This document shows, one piece after another, positions 28,703-37,023 of a DNA stretch of 64,000 bases (positions are counted from its first letter, which is position 1; each line of letters starts with the position of its first letter). A program made the position numbers and the translations under genes. Under the pieces are notes generated by a model. The model made no database searches. It saw nothing but the letters and a program-made list of their open reading frames with translations, and had not been told where the DNA came from. This DNA is from Mariniblastus sp. Lineage in GTDB: Bacteria; Planctomycetota; Planctomycetia; Pirellulales; Pirellulaceae. The DNA lies in contig JAKVBF010000004.1 in assembly GCA_022447555.1 (NCBI GenBank), positions 150,759-214,758 of the forward strand, given 5' to 3'.

Positions 28703-29377
28703 TTAATAATCCTCTTCCATTGTTTTCATTTCTATTTGTTCAAAACCGGCTGCATTTCCTGCATCCCAAACCGTGACCACTTTGCGATGCATCGAATCCA
28801 CGTGCGCTTTGATGATTAACCGGGGCGCGCCGGTGGTTCGCTTAGCATCCCGCATACGGTCCCTCATCTCTCGATCGCTCGGTGCTTCAATTTCCTCGGC
28901 ATCTCGCGAGGTGATGTAATAAGTATTGGTTTGATCGATGATGACTTCAACATAGTCATCTTCATCTTCAGGATCCTCAATCACGTTCGTGCTCGGATCC
29001 TCAATTTTCGAAGGCGGTTGCTCAATCGACTTCTGGAGGGTGAACGAGGCTGTGACCATGAAAAAAATCAACAGCAAAAACACAACATCCACCATAGGCG
29101 TCATGTCGAGGTCGTCGTGCTCTTTGTCCTCGTCTTTATCGAACCGGATCGCCGGATCTGGATCTTCGTCCTCTTCTTCAAAGCCCCTCCAAGACATTTG
29201 TTTGAAATCACCAGAAGTAGTGGCTACCGGCTTGGACACGTTGGTGGTTGACCGCTCGATATCAGAACGATTCGCCTGACTACCTTCCGTAAAATTTCCG
29301 GTAGGCGCAACCAGTCCGAATTCGTCTGATTCCGACGGGGCACTATCCGGTTTGTCGTTGTCGTCTTGGTCAGTCAT
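28703..29377 (-). CDS. ExbD/TolR family proton-channel protein (second copy)
   Basis: A 224-residue ExbD/TolR homologue. One transmembrane helix near residues 93-113 starts with DLDMTPMVDVVFLLLIFFMV. The Asp in PMVD is the conserved proton-carrying residue in ExbD/TolR/MotB-type channels. The cytoplasmic N-terminal part is unusually long (about 88 residues, acidic), against about 20 in E. coli ExbD. The periplasmic domain (about 115-224) ends with a normal RLIIKAHVD-type fold. It lies 95 bases after the first ExbD gene. The two copies differ strongly outside the helix, so they probably form a heterodimer inside an ExbB pentamer. Confidence 0.92.
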   Translation of the reverse strand: MTDQDDNDKPDSAPSESDEFGLVAPTGNFTEGSQANRSDIERSTTNVSKPVATTSGDFKQMSWRGFEEEDEDPDPAIRFDKDEDKEHDDLDMTPMVDVVFLLLIFFMVTASFTLQKSIEQPPSKIEDPSTNVIEDPEDEDDYVEVIIDQTNTYYITSRDAEEIEAPSDREMRDRMRDAKRTTGAPRLIIKAHVDSMHRKVVTVWDAGNAAGFEQIEMKTMEEDY

Positions 29378-29472
29378 TGCTCAATCGTTATTTTGATAAT
29401 TGTTGATCCGAGAGAAATCCGGACTCTGAACCTGTACTAACAAACTCTATCGCGAGAACTCGCTTCTACCCT

Positions 29473-29958
29473 CTACTGCGTCGTTTCTACGGCAACATAA
29501 AGCCTTCGCGTCAAACCCAAGTCTGACCCAGCGACGCCCCGCTTCACCGTTTCCACGGCTCCCGTCTTAACATCCCCCTCAGCTTTAATCAGAACCGCCT
29601 GAATTTTGGGATTCCGAGAGAGGGTATCTTCAACATACTCGGCAATCTGTGACTCCATCTCGACCGGGTCGTCCCCGACAACCGCATCCGAATTGTCCTT
29701 CGTTCGTCCTTTGTAAATCGTGTAGCCGTCGTCTCCCTCGCCCTTCAAAACGACCAAGACAACGCAGTTCTTTTCGGGAATGACATCCCCGTTAAGTGCT
29801 TGCGGTAGACTCACCGGCAATTGCGGATCCATTTTGGAAACCATCACAAAAAATGCCAACAGCAAAAACGTAATGTCGATCATCGGCGTGATATCCAAGT
29901 CCGCATCTTCATCCGACTTACGGCGTGGTAACACATCCTCATTTTCTTGACTGGTCAT
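29473..29958 (-). CDS. ExbD/TolR family proton-channel protein (first copy)
   Basis: This 161-residue ExbD/TolR homologue begins with a short charged cytoplasmic tail (PRRKSDEDAD) and then DLDITPMIDITFLLLAFFVMV, the single transmembrane helix with its conserved channel Asp (PMID). The periplasmic domain of about 110 residues contains a small beta domain (NCVVLVVLKGEG) and ends RRLYVAVETTQ. The frame extends upstream only to a TTG at 29997; the ATG at 29958 is preferred because it gives the usual length. The gene starts 42 bases after the ExbB stop. It would couple proton flow to movement of a periplasmic partner. Confidence 0.92.
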   Translation of the reverse strand: MTSQENEDVLPRRKSDEDADLDITPMIDITFLLLAFFVMVSKMDPQLPVSLPQALNGDVIPEKNCVVLVVLKGEGDDGYTIYKGRTKDNSDAVVGDDPVEMESQIAEYVEDTLSRNPKIQAVLIKAEGDVKTGAVETVKRGVAGSDLGLTRRLYVAVETTQ

Positions 29959-30000
29959 GGTAGGGATTCCGTCTGAATCTTGGAGATCAAAAAACAACCG

Positions 30001-30645
30001 CTACTGGCTGATGGGATGGCGAATAGACGCCTCTTTGAAAATCTCAAAGAACTGATTTACGCCGTAGGCAACCAAGTCTTCCATTTTACGTATTTTGATG
30101 TTGATAAAGGCGACTGCCAAAACGAGCGGGATCGCGATCGCTAAACCACAGGCCGTCGTAATCAGGGCAAACATGATATCGTTTGCCAGTTTATTTGCTT
30201 CGACCGCATCCGCGCCGGCCAGCTTTGAGAACGCGCCCATCATACCGAGCACGGTCCCCAAGAGACCAATCATAGGAGCCGCCTTGATGACGGTGTAAAC
30301 CCAACTCAAACGGTATTCAAGATCTTGCAAAACATCCCGCTGGAATCGATCAGCAACTAGCTGCTTCACCTTCGCAAAGCCTAACTTGCGGTTGTTGATT
30401 GCAAGTTGAGAAAGCTGACACATCGCCCGCCGATCGCCTTCACAAACCTCAGCTGCCATTTCATACTCGCCGCGCCCCAAAGGTTCTTCAACAGCTTCTA
30501 GAAAAATCGCTTGCGACTCCTCATTTTGAAATTGCTTTTGGCGAACTCGTGTCCAAACCATCACCACACAATAAGCACCCCACAGGGCGATGAAAAACAT
30601 GACTGCGTATATCAGCCAACCGATGATGTCAAAAATCTGATCCAT
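30001..30645 (-). CDS. MotA/TolQ/ExbB proton channel family protein
   Basis: A 214-residue ExbB/TolQ homologue with three transmembrane helices: about 9-29, 118-140 (VIKAAPMIGLLGTVLGMMGAF) and 155-180 (FALITTACGLAIAIPLVLAV). The Thr residues in GTV and ITTACG are those that line the proton path in ExbB. The cytoplasmic part between helices 1 and 2 includes RRAMCQLSQLAINNR. It should form a pentameric inner-membrane channel with the two ExbD proteins just downstream. A gap of 373 bases separates it from the upstream gene, so it may have its own promoter. No TonB, TolA or Pal gene is seen, so the driven partner is likely one of the other locus proteins. Confidence 0.94.
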   Translation of the reverse strand: MDQIFDIIGWLIYAVMFFIALWGAYCVVMVWTRVRQKQFQNEESQAIFLEAVEEPLGRGEYEMAAEVCEGDRRAMCQLSQLAINNRKLGFAKVKQLVADRFQRDVLQDLEYRLSWVYTVIKAAPMIGLLGTVLGMMGAFSKLAGADAVEANKLANDIMFALITTACGLAIAIPLVLAVAFINIKIRKMEDLVAYGVNQFFEIFKEASIRHPISQ

Positions 30646-31018
30646 ATTTTAGATTCTCAGCCACAACTAACTTTATTTATACAATTCACCAGATGTCTAT
30701 TATGGTTAACTGCCCACGAATAAACAGTAGGCGGTTCGCAGGATCACGAGTTTTCTGCGTCATCCATTGATCCACGAACCTCGCAGCCGTCGCTCGTTAA
30801 CAAAACGGCAACGATGTTCTTGCATCTTTCATTTTTCTCGGCCGATTTCCCAGCTCTAAAAGGTTCGAAAGCGACGAAACAAACTTGGCCCTCTGACGAA
30901 CTACCGATGCCTACAGGCGGGAATCAGTTGCCAACCGGGAATCTCTAAGGTAGACCCCAGGATGAGTGCTCAAGTAAGGGAAACGATCAATCTCATTAAC
31001 TCACCATTACGGCCGTAT
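30646..31018 (-). other. Intergenic gap upstream of exbB-like gene
   Basis: A 373-base gap between two same-strand genes of the ExbBD locus. No ORF with coding character was found. An AT-rich TATAAA (minus strand, near 30693) might be a -10 box, but no good -35 is at the right distance. The gap suggests the locus has at least two transcripts. Confidence 0.4.
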
Positions 31019-31897
31019 CTAAAGACGGTAATTCATCTCGGTCAATTTAAATTCAAATCCACCGGCCGACGGGACGACTTTGAAATAGGTCCGCCGGACC
31101 TCTTTTAATGTTCGCCCAACTTTTGTCAGGTGCGCTTGCTCAATCTGCCGTAACAAAACACGCGTTTTCATCGGATAAAATTGGACTGTAAAACGACCAT
31201 CCAACTGGACGCCATTTTGCGTGGCTAAGGTCTCATCCCACCGCCGCATCCTTCGCTTCTCGTGAGCAAAGTAAAGCGACTTATTTTCTGCTTTCCGATC
31301 CGTGCTAATCACCCGAGGGCGACCTCCTACGTCACTAATTCTTGCAATCGAATTGGTATTTTGATCAATCGCCCCGATGTCAATGGCAAAGAAACTTAAC
31401 TGCTTGGCGTACTCCGAGATATTGTTAGATTCGTAGTCAATTTTCCAACGTTTATGCTCGGGGATCACATCTGCATTCCCGTTACCGGGACCGCCATCAC
31501 GCGAGCCAAAGCCTTTACCTCGACCCATTTCCGCCGCGTCACCATCGCGTGCTTCCAAATTGGCCTTAACGCTGGAAACCGCGTCGGTCACTGCCTCCAA
31601 GGCATCTTTCAGCTGCGGCGTTTCGACTTCGGGAAACTCCTCAACGCCGGGTTCAAAAATATCATCCTCGAAACCTTCCGGTTTTTCATTCCCAAAAGGC
31701 TCTTCGTACGCCACCATTGCCGCTGGCTGACGACCGCTAAAATCAAGAATCATCGTCAACCAAATCAAGAAGACCAACGATACGAGAAAACCAACCAGAA
31801 GGATCGCCGAAATCAAAAAAGCATTCAAAGTGTCATAAGACGAAACCTTGGTTTTCGCATCGACACCTGCCAGCATTTTTTGAGAATTCGTACTCAT
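31019..31897 (-). CDS. Single-pass membrane protein of unknown function in ExbBD locus
   Basis: A 292-residue protein with one long transmembrane helix near residues 26-52 (FLISAILLVGFLVSLVFLIW), a short cytoplasmic N-terminus, an acidic Pro/Glu-rich linker (about 63-100) and a C-terminal domain after a Gly-rich stretch (GRGKGFGSRDGGPGNGN). This layout (N-in helix, extended acidic/Pro linker, globular C-terminus) is like TonB/TolA-type energy transducers, but the C-terminal sequence (YAKQLSFFAIDIGAIDQ) is not one I recognise. The ATG at 31897 has a near-ideal SD, GAGGTG, six bases away; the longer GTG start at 31903 is rejected. It follows the toroid/HEAT gene by 68 bases. A role as the transducer of this locus is inference. 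Confidence 0.82.
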   Translation of the reverse strand: MSTNSQKMLAGVDAKTKVSSYDTLNAFLISAILLVGFLVSLVFLIWLTMILDFSGRQPAAMVAYEEPFGNEKPEGFEDDIFEPGVEEFPEVETPQLKDALEAVTDAVSSVKANLEARDGDAAEMGRGKGFGSRDGGPGNGNADVIPEHKRWKIDYESNNISEYAKQLSFFAIDIGAIDQNTNSIARISDVGGRPRVISTDRKAENKSLYFAHEKRRMRRWDETLATQNGVQLDGRFTVQFYPMKTRVLLRQIEQAHLTKVGRTLKEVRRTYFKVVPSAGGFEFKLTEMNYRL

Positions 31898-31965
31898 GAG
31901 CACCTCTTCGATTTAATTCGTTGAACTATTCTCGTTGTCACACGGGTGTTTCGGAATCAGCCGTG

Positions 31966-33681
31966 TCAGTCTAGCAACTCGGCATCGGGCCTGATTTTCA
32001 GAAACCAATCTGTCCATTGCCTCTTAACGGCCTTGTACTGCTCTGCCGTCGCGCTCTCCGGCACAGAAATTGAGTCCAATTTACGACTGATCAAACGCAA
32101 GCCATTGTGTGCTTCTCGACATATCCGTAAATCGGGATCCCCTAATGCATACAACAGCGCAGGAACGTTATCCATCACTTGCTCTCTAGCCAGAAATTTC
32201 ACCGCAATCAACCGTCTGTAATAATTCCGTTCCGTAACCAAACCGCGCATGAATGCCATCTTCTCATTGCGCGACTTATCATCTCCTTCAGAAAAACCTG
32301 CAATCGCCGGCCCCATTGACTGTACGATCAACTCGAGACGATCGTCCTCAACGTCTCCGTTTTTCAACATCTCCATAACATTCTCAATACCCTGGACGCC
32401 CATCATTTGCTGGACGCCCCCCTTTTCTGTTTGCTTGATCCGTACATTTTCGGCGAACCCAAGGTTCCCATTAGCCCTCGAGGCATTAGATGGCAAAACC
32501 AGAACTTCACTACTTCGCACCAAAAACAGAATGGCAAAAGAGGAGGTAACCGCACGATTGGAGGCCGCCGATTTACCCTGCCTGAATCCGCCATCTCCAT
32601 CAACTTGGGTCATCAGGTGGCGAACTCCTTTATCGTACCAAGTCGGCTGTTCTTTGAACTCACCTTCGGCTCGCTCGCGAAAGTAGGCATAACGCTCCAA
32701 AGCATACAAGTAGTAGTAATTCCACATTTTGATTTCGATCACAAAATTGTTGGCAAAAAACTGATTTGCCCGACGCTTGGCCGAATTAATACTCCCAATA
32801 TTCGTGCTGACCAACGGACCTTTCTTTGAACCGGCTGCCCCCACATCTTTCGGTTTCACGTAAACAGAAACCGACGGCGGAAGACTGCTCTTCATCCTGC
32901 CGTTCGCGCCCCGCTTGGATCTTGGCGTCAACTGAAGAAAATCTGCCAACAGATAGAGCGTACCTGCCCCAGCCGCATGAATCGACAGCGTGACCTTATC
33001 TTTGTGAGAGCCGTAGGGTAAGCGCCCGTTATAGTGATACCACCAACTACCTTGAGGGACATATGAATTACTGGCAGCCAGCCATTCAACAGCCCTTTTT
33101 GCAACATCCAAATTAACTTTAAATCCGTGGTGGTGCGCGACATACAAAGCCAAGCCAACGTATTGCATCTGTGACGTATCACCTATGTTCGACCAGGCTT
33201 TTCCCGAATAACAGTATCCCCCATCACCATGCTGTCGTCGCTCCAGCTCCCGCACCAATGCAGAGATTTGATCTTTGTATTTCTCGTCATCGACATCACA
33301 CAATAGAATACACGCCAGAGCCGGAATGTAGGTAGCATTTTCCATGATGATACCCGTCGGATCCTCCGGCCCTCGATTCAGGCCCGCCAAAATTTTATCG
33401 ACCGCTTTGACCACTAAGGGGTGGTCGACCGGAACGGTGTTCTCATATCGCTTGCTGCATTCCGTGACCGCTAAGGCGGCAAGAATTAACTCGCCTCGGC
33501 CGCCGGGCGAAACTGAGGTCAGGTATTGGACCGCATTCTCTGCCATCGCTCGAACCTGCGGATGCTCTGGCTCAAAATCGATTTGACCCAGCGAAGAGTT
33601 GTTCGAAATGGCTGCCAACGAGGCAATTAGCAACAGGGGTAGAAAAGCAAATCGAAACTTCTTGTTGCGAGGAAACACCAT
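31966..33681 (-). CDS. Secreted alpha/alpha-toroid (prenyltransferase/squalene cyclase-like) protein with HEAT-like tail
   Basis: A 571-residue exported protein, first gene of the minus-strand ExbBD locus. The signal peptide (about 10-33) ends SLGQ. Residues 40-420 hold repeats of the terpene cyclase/prenyltransferase alpha-toroid type, with Gly/Trp-rich units such as RRQHGDGGYCYSGKAW, QGSWWYHYNGRLPYG and TQVDGDGGFRQGKSA. No DxDD or DDxxD catalytic motif is visible, so it is probably a binding or scaffold toroid. The last 110 residues are helical repeats resembling HEAT units (LLYALGDPDLRICREAHNGLR). Other planctomycete proteins of this type are often annotated as prenyltransferase-like, but enzymatic function is unsupported here. 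Confidence 0.82.
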   Translation of the reverse strand: MVFPRNKKFRFAFLPLLLIASLAAISNNSSLGQIDFEPEHPQVRAMAENAVQYLTSVSPGGRGELILAALAVTECSKRYENTVPVDHPLVVKAVDKILAGLNRGPEDPTGIIMENATYIPALACILLCDVDDEKYKDQISALVRELERRQHGDGGYCYSGKAWSNIGDTSQMQYVGLALYVAHHHGFKVNLDVAKRAVEWLAASNSYVPQGSWWYHYNGRLPYGSHKDKVTLSIHAAGAGTLYLLADFLQLTPRSKRGANGRMKSSLPPSVSVYVKPKDVGAAGSKKGPLVSTNIGSINSAKRRANQFFANNFVIEIKMWNYYYLYALERYAYFRERAEGEFKEQPTWYDKGVRHLMTQVDGDGGFRQGKSAASNRAVTSSFAILFLVRSSEVLVLPSNASRANGNLGFAENVRIKQTEKGGVQQMMGVQGIENVMEMLKNGDVEDDRLELIVQSMGPAIAGFSEGDDKSRNEKMAFMRGLVTERNYYRRLIAVKFLAREQVMDNVPALLYALGDPDLRICREAHNGLRLISRKLDSISVPESATAEQYKAVKRQWTDWFLKIRPDAELLD

Positions 33682-34084
33682 AACTTAACTTACCTCTTCC
33701 ACATCTTTTCGGTATTTAAAGCAGCTAACCATTGCTCACAATCTCCTGCGATGCCGAATTCAAATTCGACACCCGGCGGTTACTGCGCGAGTCATTGAAT
33801 TTTAGGAAGTTGCTCAAGAATTAACAGAAACGGATTCCATAATTCTTAAACCGAGGCGGAATCGGGAGGTGCGTTAATCGTAAATTCAACGGTTTTTAAT
33901 GTCAACTCTTGGCCGGATCCCGAATAATTGAAAATAGACAGGTCTTGTAAAACAGCCTAATTTTAAGGGCGCGGTTAACACTTTTTCCCAATGAATTAGC
34001 GGTTACCGGGTGCTTTCGATTGACAGTTCGATTAACTTTCAAGTAGATTCTGGATCTCGTTTGGTCAAAAAGACCAAATAGGCT
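33682..34084 (+). other. Intergenic region upstream of tRNA-Phe
   Basis: A 403-base stretch between the divergent ExbBD locus and the tRNA gene. It contains no coding ORF. It should hold the promoter of the toroid gene (not recognised) and that of tRNA-Phe (34020-34049). Several AT-rich runs near 33890 were noted without assignment. Confidence 0.5.
34020..34049 (+). promoter_or_regulatory. Candidate promoter of tRNA-Phe
   Basis: A perfect TTGACA (34020-34025) is followed after 18 bases by TAGATT (34044-34049), matching TATAAT at four of six positions. The mature tRNA starts 36 bases after the -10 box, so a short 5' leader would be removed by RNase P. Confidence 0.5.
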
Positions 34085-34157
34085 GGTCAGGTAGCTCAGT
34101 TGGTAGAGCAATGGACTGAAAATCCATGTGTCGCCGGTTCGATCCCGGCCCTGACCA
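34085..34157 (+). tRNA. tRNA-Phe (GAA anticodon)
   Basis: A 73-nt cloverleaf without encoded CCA. The acceptor stem pairs GGTCAGG (34085-34091) with CCTGACC (34150-34156), with discriminator A. The D arm is TAGCTCAGTTGGTAGAGCA. The anticodon arm is ATGGA-CTGAAAA-TCCAT, giving anticodon GAA. The T arm contains GGTTCGATCC. The sequence is typical of bacterial tRNA-Phe. No duplicate of its 3' end was seen nearby, so it does not mark an integrated element. Confidence 0.97.
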
Positions 34158-34436
34158 CTTTTTCGTCGACAATACTGGTTATTTTCGATTTGAGTATCGT
34201 TCCTGCTGCTCGACGTCCCAGGGGACCGCGGTGCATCGCTCGCAGTTCAAACGCGTTCAGATGATCCGCTCAAGCTCCTTCCTCCGCGCGAGCTCCTTTC
34301 TATAGATGGCCCGGGGCACCCCTCCTACCGAGCTCTTGATAAAACGAGGCTCTTCTTGGACAGCATTCCAATAATCCACTAGACTGTCATCTTCGAAAAT
34401 TTTCGAGCAGATCAACCCTACTGTTTGGAGTAACCT

Positions 34437-35492
34437 ATGTGCCGCTACGCCAGTCCCTTTTTAATCGTAACGCTTGCCCTACTGATAGGCTGCGGATCAG
34501 AGGAATTACCGCAGACAAACCAGACCGCTCCGGCAGGGACCGAAGATGGGGCTCAAGAACGCCCGACGATTGCGTTTGTCACCAACCAAATCGCCAGCTT
34601 CTGGAACATCGCTAAAGTTGGTTGCAACGATGCCGCGAAAGATTTCGACGTTAATGTCGACGTTCGATTTCCTAACGAGGCAACAGCTACCAAACAGAAG
34701 CAGATTGTCGAAGACTTGATGTCCAGTGGAATCAACGCTTTGGCGATCAGCCCGATTGATGCGGCAAACCAGGTTGAAATGGTCAATAGCTGGGCCGACC
34801 AAGTTCCCCTTTTAACGCACGATTCGGACGCGCCTGACACGAAACGTCTGATGTACATTGGAATGGATAACTATCGCGGCGGGCGCCTGGTCGGAAAACT
34901 AATTAAAGAAGCGCTTCCAAAGGGTGGGGAAGTTGTCCTTACGATCGGAAGACTGGAACAAGACAATGCAAAAAAACGAAGACAGGGTGTCATTGACGAA
35001 CTACTTGACCGGCCCGACGATGACACTCGATTTGATCCGGTTGACGGCGCCATCGTTGGTGAAAAGTACACCATTTTGGCCACACTGACGGATCAGGGAA
35101 AACCCGAGGTCGCCAAACAGAAAACTGAGGATGCCCTGAACACGTATTCGGACGTGGACCTGTTTGCTGGGCTGTTTGCCTACAACCCCCCGGCTATCAT
35201 CCAGGCCCTAAAGCAAGCGAACAAACTGGGTAAAATCAAAATCGTTGGATTTGACGAAGACGATGCGACGCTACAGGGAATTAAGGATGGGAACGTGGTG
35301 GGTACGGTCGTGCAAAACCCCTACGAGTACGGTTACCAATCGGTAAAAATTCTTTCCGAGATTCTCAAAGGTAACCAAGGTATTATTCCCGAAGGAAAAT
35401 TCATCGATATCTCTGCCCGCTCGGTCACCTCGGACAACGTGGATGAATTTTGGGCGGACTTAAAAGCCAAAACAGGCGCGACGACGCAGTAA
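34437..35492 (+). CDS. Sugar ABC transporter substrate-binding lipoprotein, RbsB-like
   Basis: A 351-residue periplasmic binding protein of the ribose/galactose family. It starts with a lipoprotein signal: hydrophobic residues 8-18 and a lipobox LLIGC with Cys19. The binding fold starts at PTIAFVTNQIASFWNIAKVG (N-lobe strand 1) and includes INALAISPIDAA, VPLLTHDSDAP, YIGMDNYRGGRLVGK and KIVGFDEDDATLQGIKDG, all typical of RbsB-type proteins. GGAG lies about nine bases before the ATG. It is the first gene of a three-gene operon with ATPase (3 bases on) and permease. The sugar is not determinable from sequence; Asp/Asn residues in the THDSDAP loop would contact it. Confidence 0.94.
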   Translation: MCRYASPFLIVTLALLIGCGSEELPQTNQTAPAGTEDGAQERPTIAFVTNQIASFWNIAKVGCNDAAKDFDVNVDVRFPNEATATKQKQIVEDLMSSGINALAISPIDAANQVEMVNSWADQVPLLTHDSDAPDTKRLMYIGMDNYRGGRLVGKLIKEALPKGGEVVLTIGRLEQDNAKKRRQGVIDELLDRPDDDTRFDPVDGAIVGEKYTILATLTDQGKPEVAKQKTEDALNTYSDVDLFAGLFAYNPPAIIQALKQANKLGKIKIVGFDEDDATLQGIKDGNVVGTVVQNPYEYGYQSVKILSEILKGNQGIIPEGKFIDISARSVTSDNVDEFWADLKAKTGATTQ

Positions 35493-35495
35493 ATA

Positions 35496-37019
35496 ATGCC
35501 TGCTGAACCAATGCTTGACGTCTTAAGATTAAGCAAACGATTTCCCGGAGTTCTCGCCGTGGACGAGGTCAATTTGACCTTGAGCCAGGGTGAAGTGCTT
35601 GCTGTGATTGGAGAGAACGGCGCTGGAAAAAGCACCTTGATGAAAATCTTGGCCGGCGTTCAAACCGCCGACTCGGGTGACATCTTGATCGACGGCCATT
35701 CGCAAACCTTCGAATCAACGCGGGAGGCGATGAATCACGGAATCGTTTTGATTCACCAAGAGTTAAATCTTTGCGACAATCTCAACATCGGCCAAAACAT
35801 TTTCTTAGGCCGTGAACCAAAGTTAGCCGGCATCATCGACCGTCGAGAGATCCATCAGCGATCGGAGGAGTATTTAAATCAGGTCGGGCTGGACGTTTCT
35901 CCTACGACGGTAGTGGGTACATTAACGATTGGCAAGCAGCAGATGGTTGAAATCGCTAAGGCACTTTCGGTTAACGCACGCGTCTTAATCATGGATGAAC
36001 CCACCTCGAGTCTTTCATCCAACGAGACGGAAGCCTTGTTTGAGTTGATTCAACAACTGAGAGAGCAAGGGGTCAGCATCATCTACATCTCACACCGACT
36101 TTCCGAGGTCAAACGCCTTGCAAATCGAGTCATGGTGTTACGCGACGGAAAAAATGCGGGGGAATTAGAGGGTGATGCAATCACCCACGATGCGATGGTC
36201 CGCTGCATGGTCGGAAGAGATGTATCCCAATTCTATTCACGCCAACGGCACGAAACGGGTGAGGTCGTTTTTAAAGCAAAACAGATCCGAACCCAAGATT
36301 GGCCTCAACACGAGCTTTCCTTTGAAATTCGGGCCGGGGAAATTGTTGGCTTGGCCGGACTTGTCGGCGCCGGGCGGACCGAAGTCTTACGATCACTTTT
36401 TGGGATTACCCCGCTGTTGGGGGGCAAGTGCCAATTGGACGGCCAATCCATTGAGCTGAATTCACCAGCCGACGCAATCCAACAGGGCATGTGTCTCGTT
36501 CCCGAAGATCGCAAGCAACACGGACTCATTACAGATTTCTCAATCGCCAACAACGTAGGCCTACCTAATTTAAAATTAGATCAACACGGTTTCGGGTTTT
36601 CTAACTTTGCCAAACAACGTCAGTCGGCGCTAAAAATGCAAGACTTACTCGGCATTAAAACGCCGTCGATTCGACAGCTTGTTAAATTCTTGTCGGGTGG
36701 GAACCAACAGAAGGTTGTGATTGGAAAATGGCTGGCACAGCAACCCCGCATCCTTCTGCTAGACGAACCCACGCGTGGGATTGATATTGGAGCCAAAGAA
36801 CAGATTTACAAACTGATGGAACAATTGGCAAAAGAATCGATGGCGATTCTTTTTGCATCCAGTGAGATGGAAGAAATACTTGGACTGGCCGACCGCGTGA
36901 TCGTGATGCACGAAGGAAAGATTACCGGAGAGCTGGCTCATCATCAATTAAGCGAACAAGCCGTGATGCAACTTGCAACGGGCAATCTTATCGCCGTAAA
37001 CCAAAAGACGGAATCATAA
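35496..37019 (+). CDS. Sugar ABC transporter ATP-binding protein with two ABC domains, RbsA-like
   Basis: A 507-residue duplicated ATPase of the RbsA/MglA/XylG group, which powers monosaccharide uptake. Domain 1 has Walker A GENGAGKSTLMKIL near 38-51, signature LTIGKQQMVEIAKAL and Walker B LIMDEPTSSL. Domain 2 (from about 260) has the degenerate Walker A-like GLVGAGRTEVLRSLFG and an intact signature LSGGNQQKVVIGKWL with LLLDEPTRGIDIG, exactly the asymmetry known in this family. VPEDRKQHGLI, another hallmark, lies near 335. Start and stop are tightly packed: 3 bases after the binding protein, 4 bases before the permease. Length is normal. Confidence 0.95.
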   Translation: MPAEPMLDVLRLSKRFPGVLAVDEVNLTLSQGEVLAVIGENGAGKSTLMKILAGVQTADSGDILIDGHSQTFESTREAMNHGIVLIHQELNLCDNLNIGQNIFLGREPKLAGIIDRREIHQRSEEYLNQVGLDVSPTTVVGTLTIGKQQMVEIAKALSVNARVLIMDEPTSSLSSNETEALFELIQQLREQGVSIIYISHRLSEVKRLANRVMVLRDGKNAGELEGDAITHDAMVRCMVGRDVSQFYSRQRHETGEVVFKAKQIRTQDWPQHELSFEIRAGEIVGLAGLVGAGRTEVLRSLFGITPLLGGKCQLDGQSIELNSPADAIQQGMCLVPEDRKQHGLITDFSIANNVGLPNLKLDQHGFGFSNFAKQRQSALKMQDLLGIKTPSIRQLVKFLSGGNQQKVVIGKWLAQQPRILLLDEPTRGIDIGAKEQIYKLMEQLAKESMAILFASSEMEEILGLADRVIVMHEGKITGELAHHQLSEQAVMQLATGNLIAVNQKTES

Positions 37020-37023
37020 TTCC

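Noticed and set aside
34085-34157. tRNA-Phe as attachment site of an integrated island including the sugar and metal operons
   Set aside because: No integrase and no repeated 3' tRNA end were found in the window.
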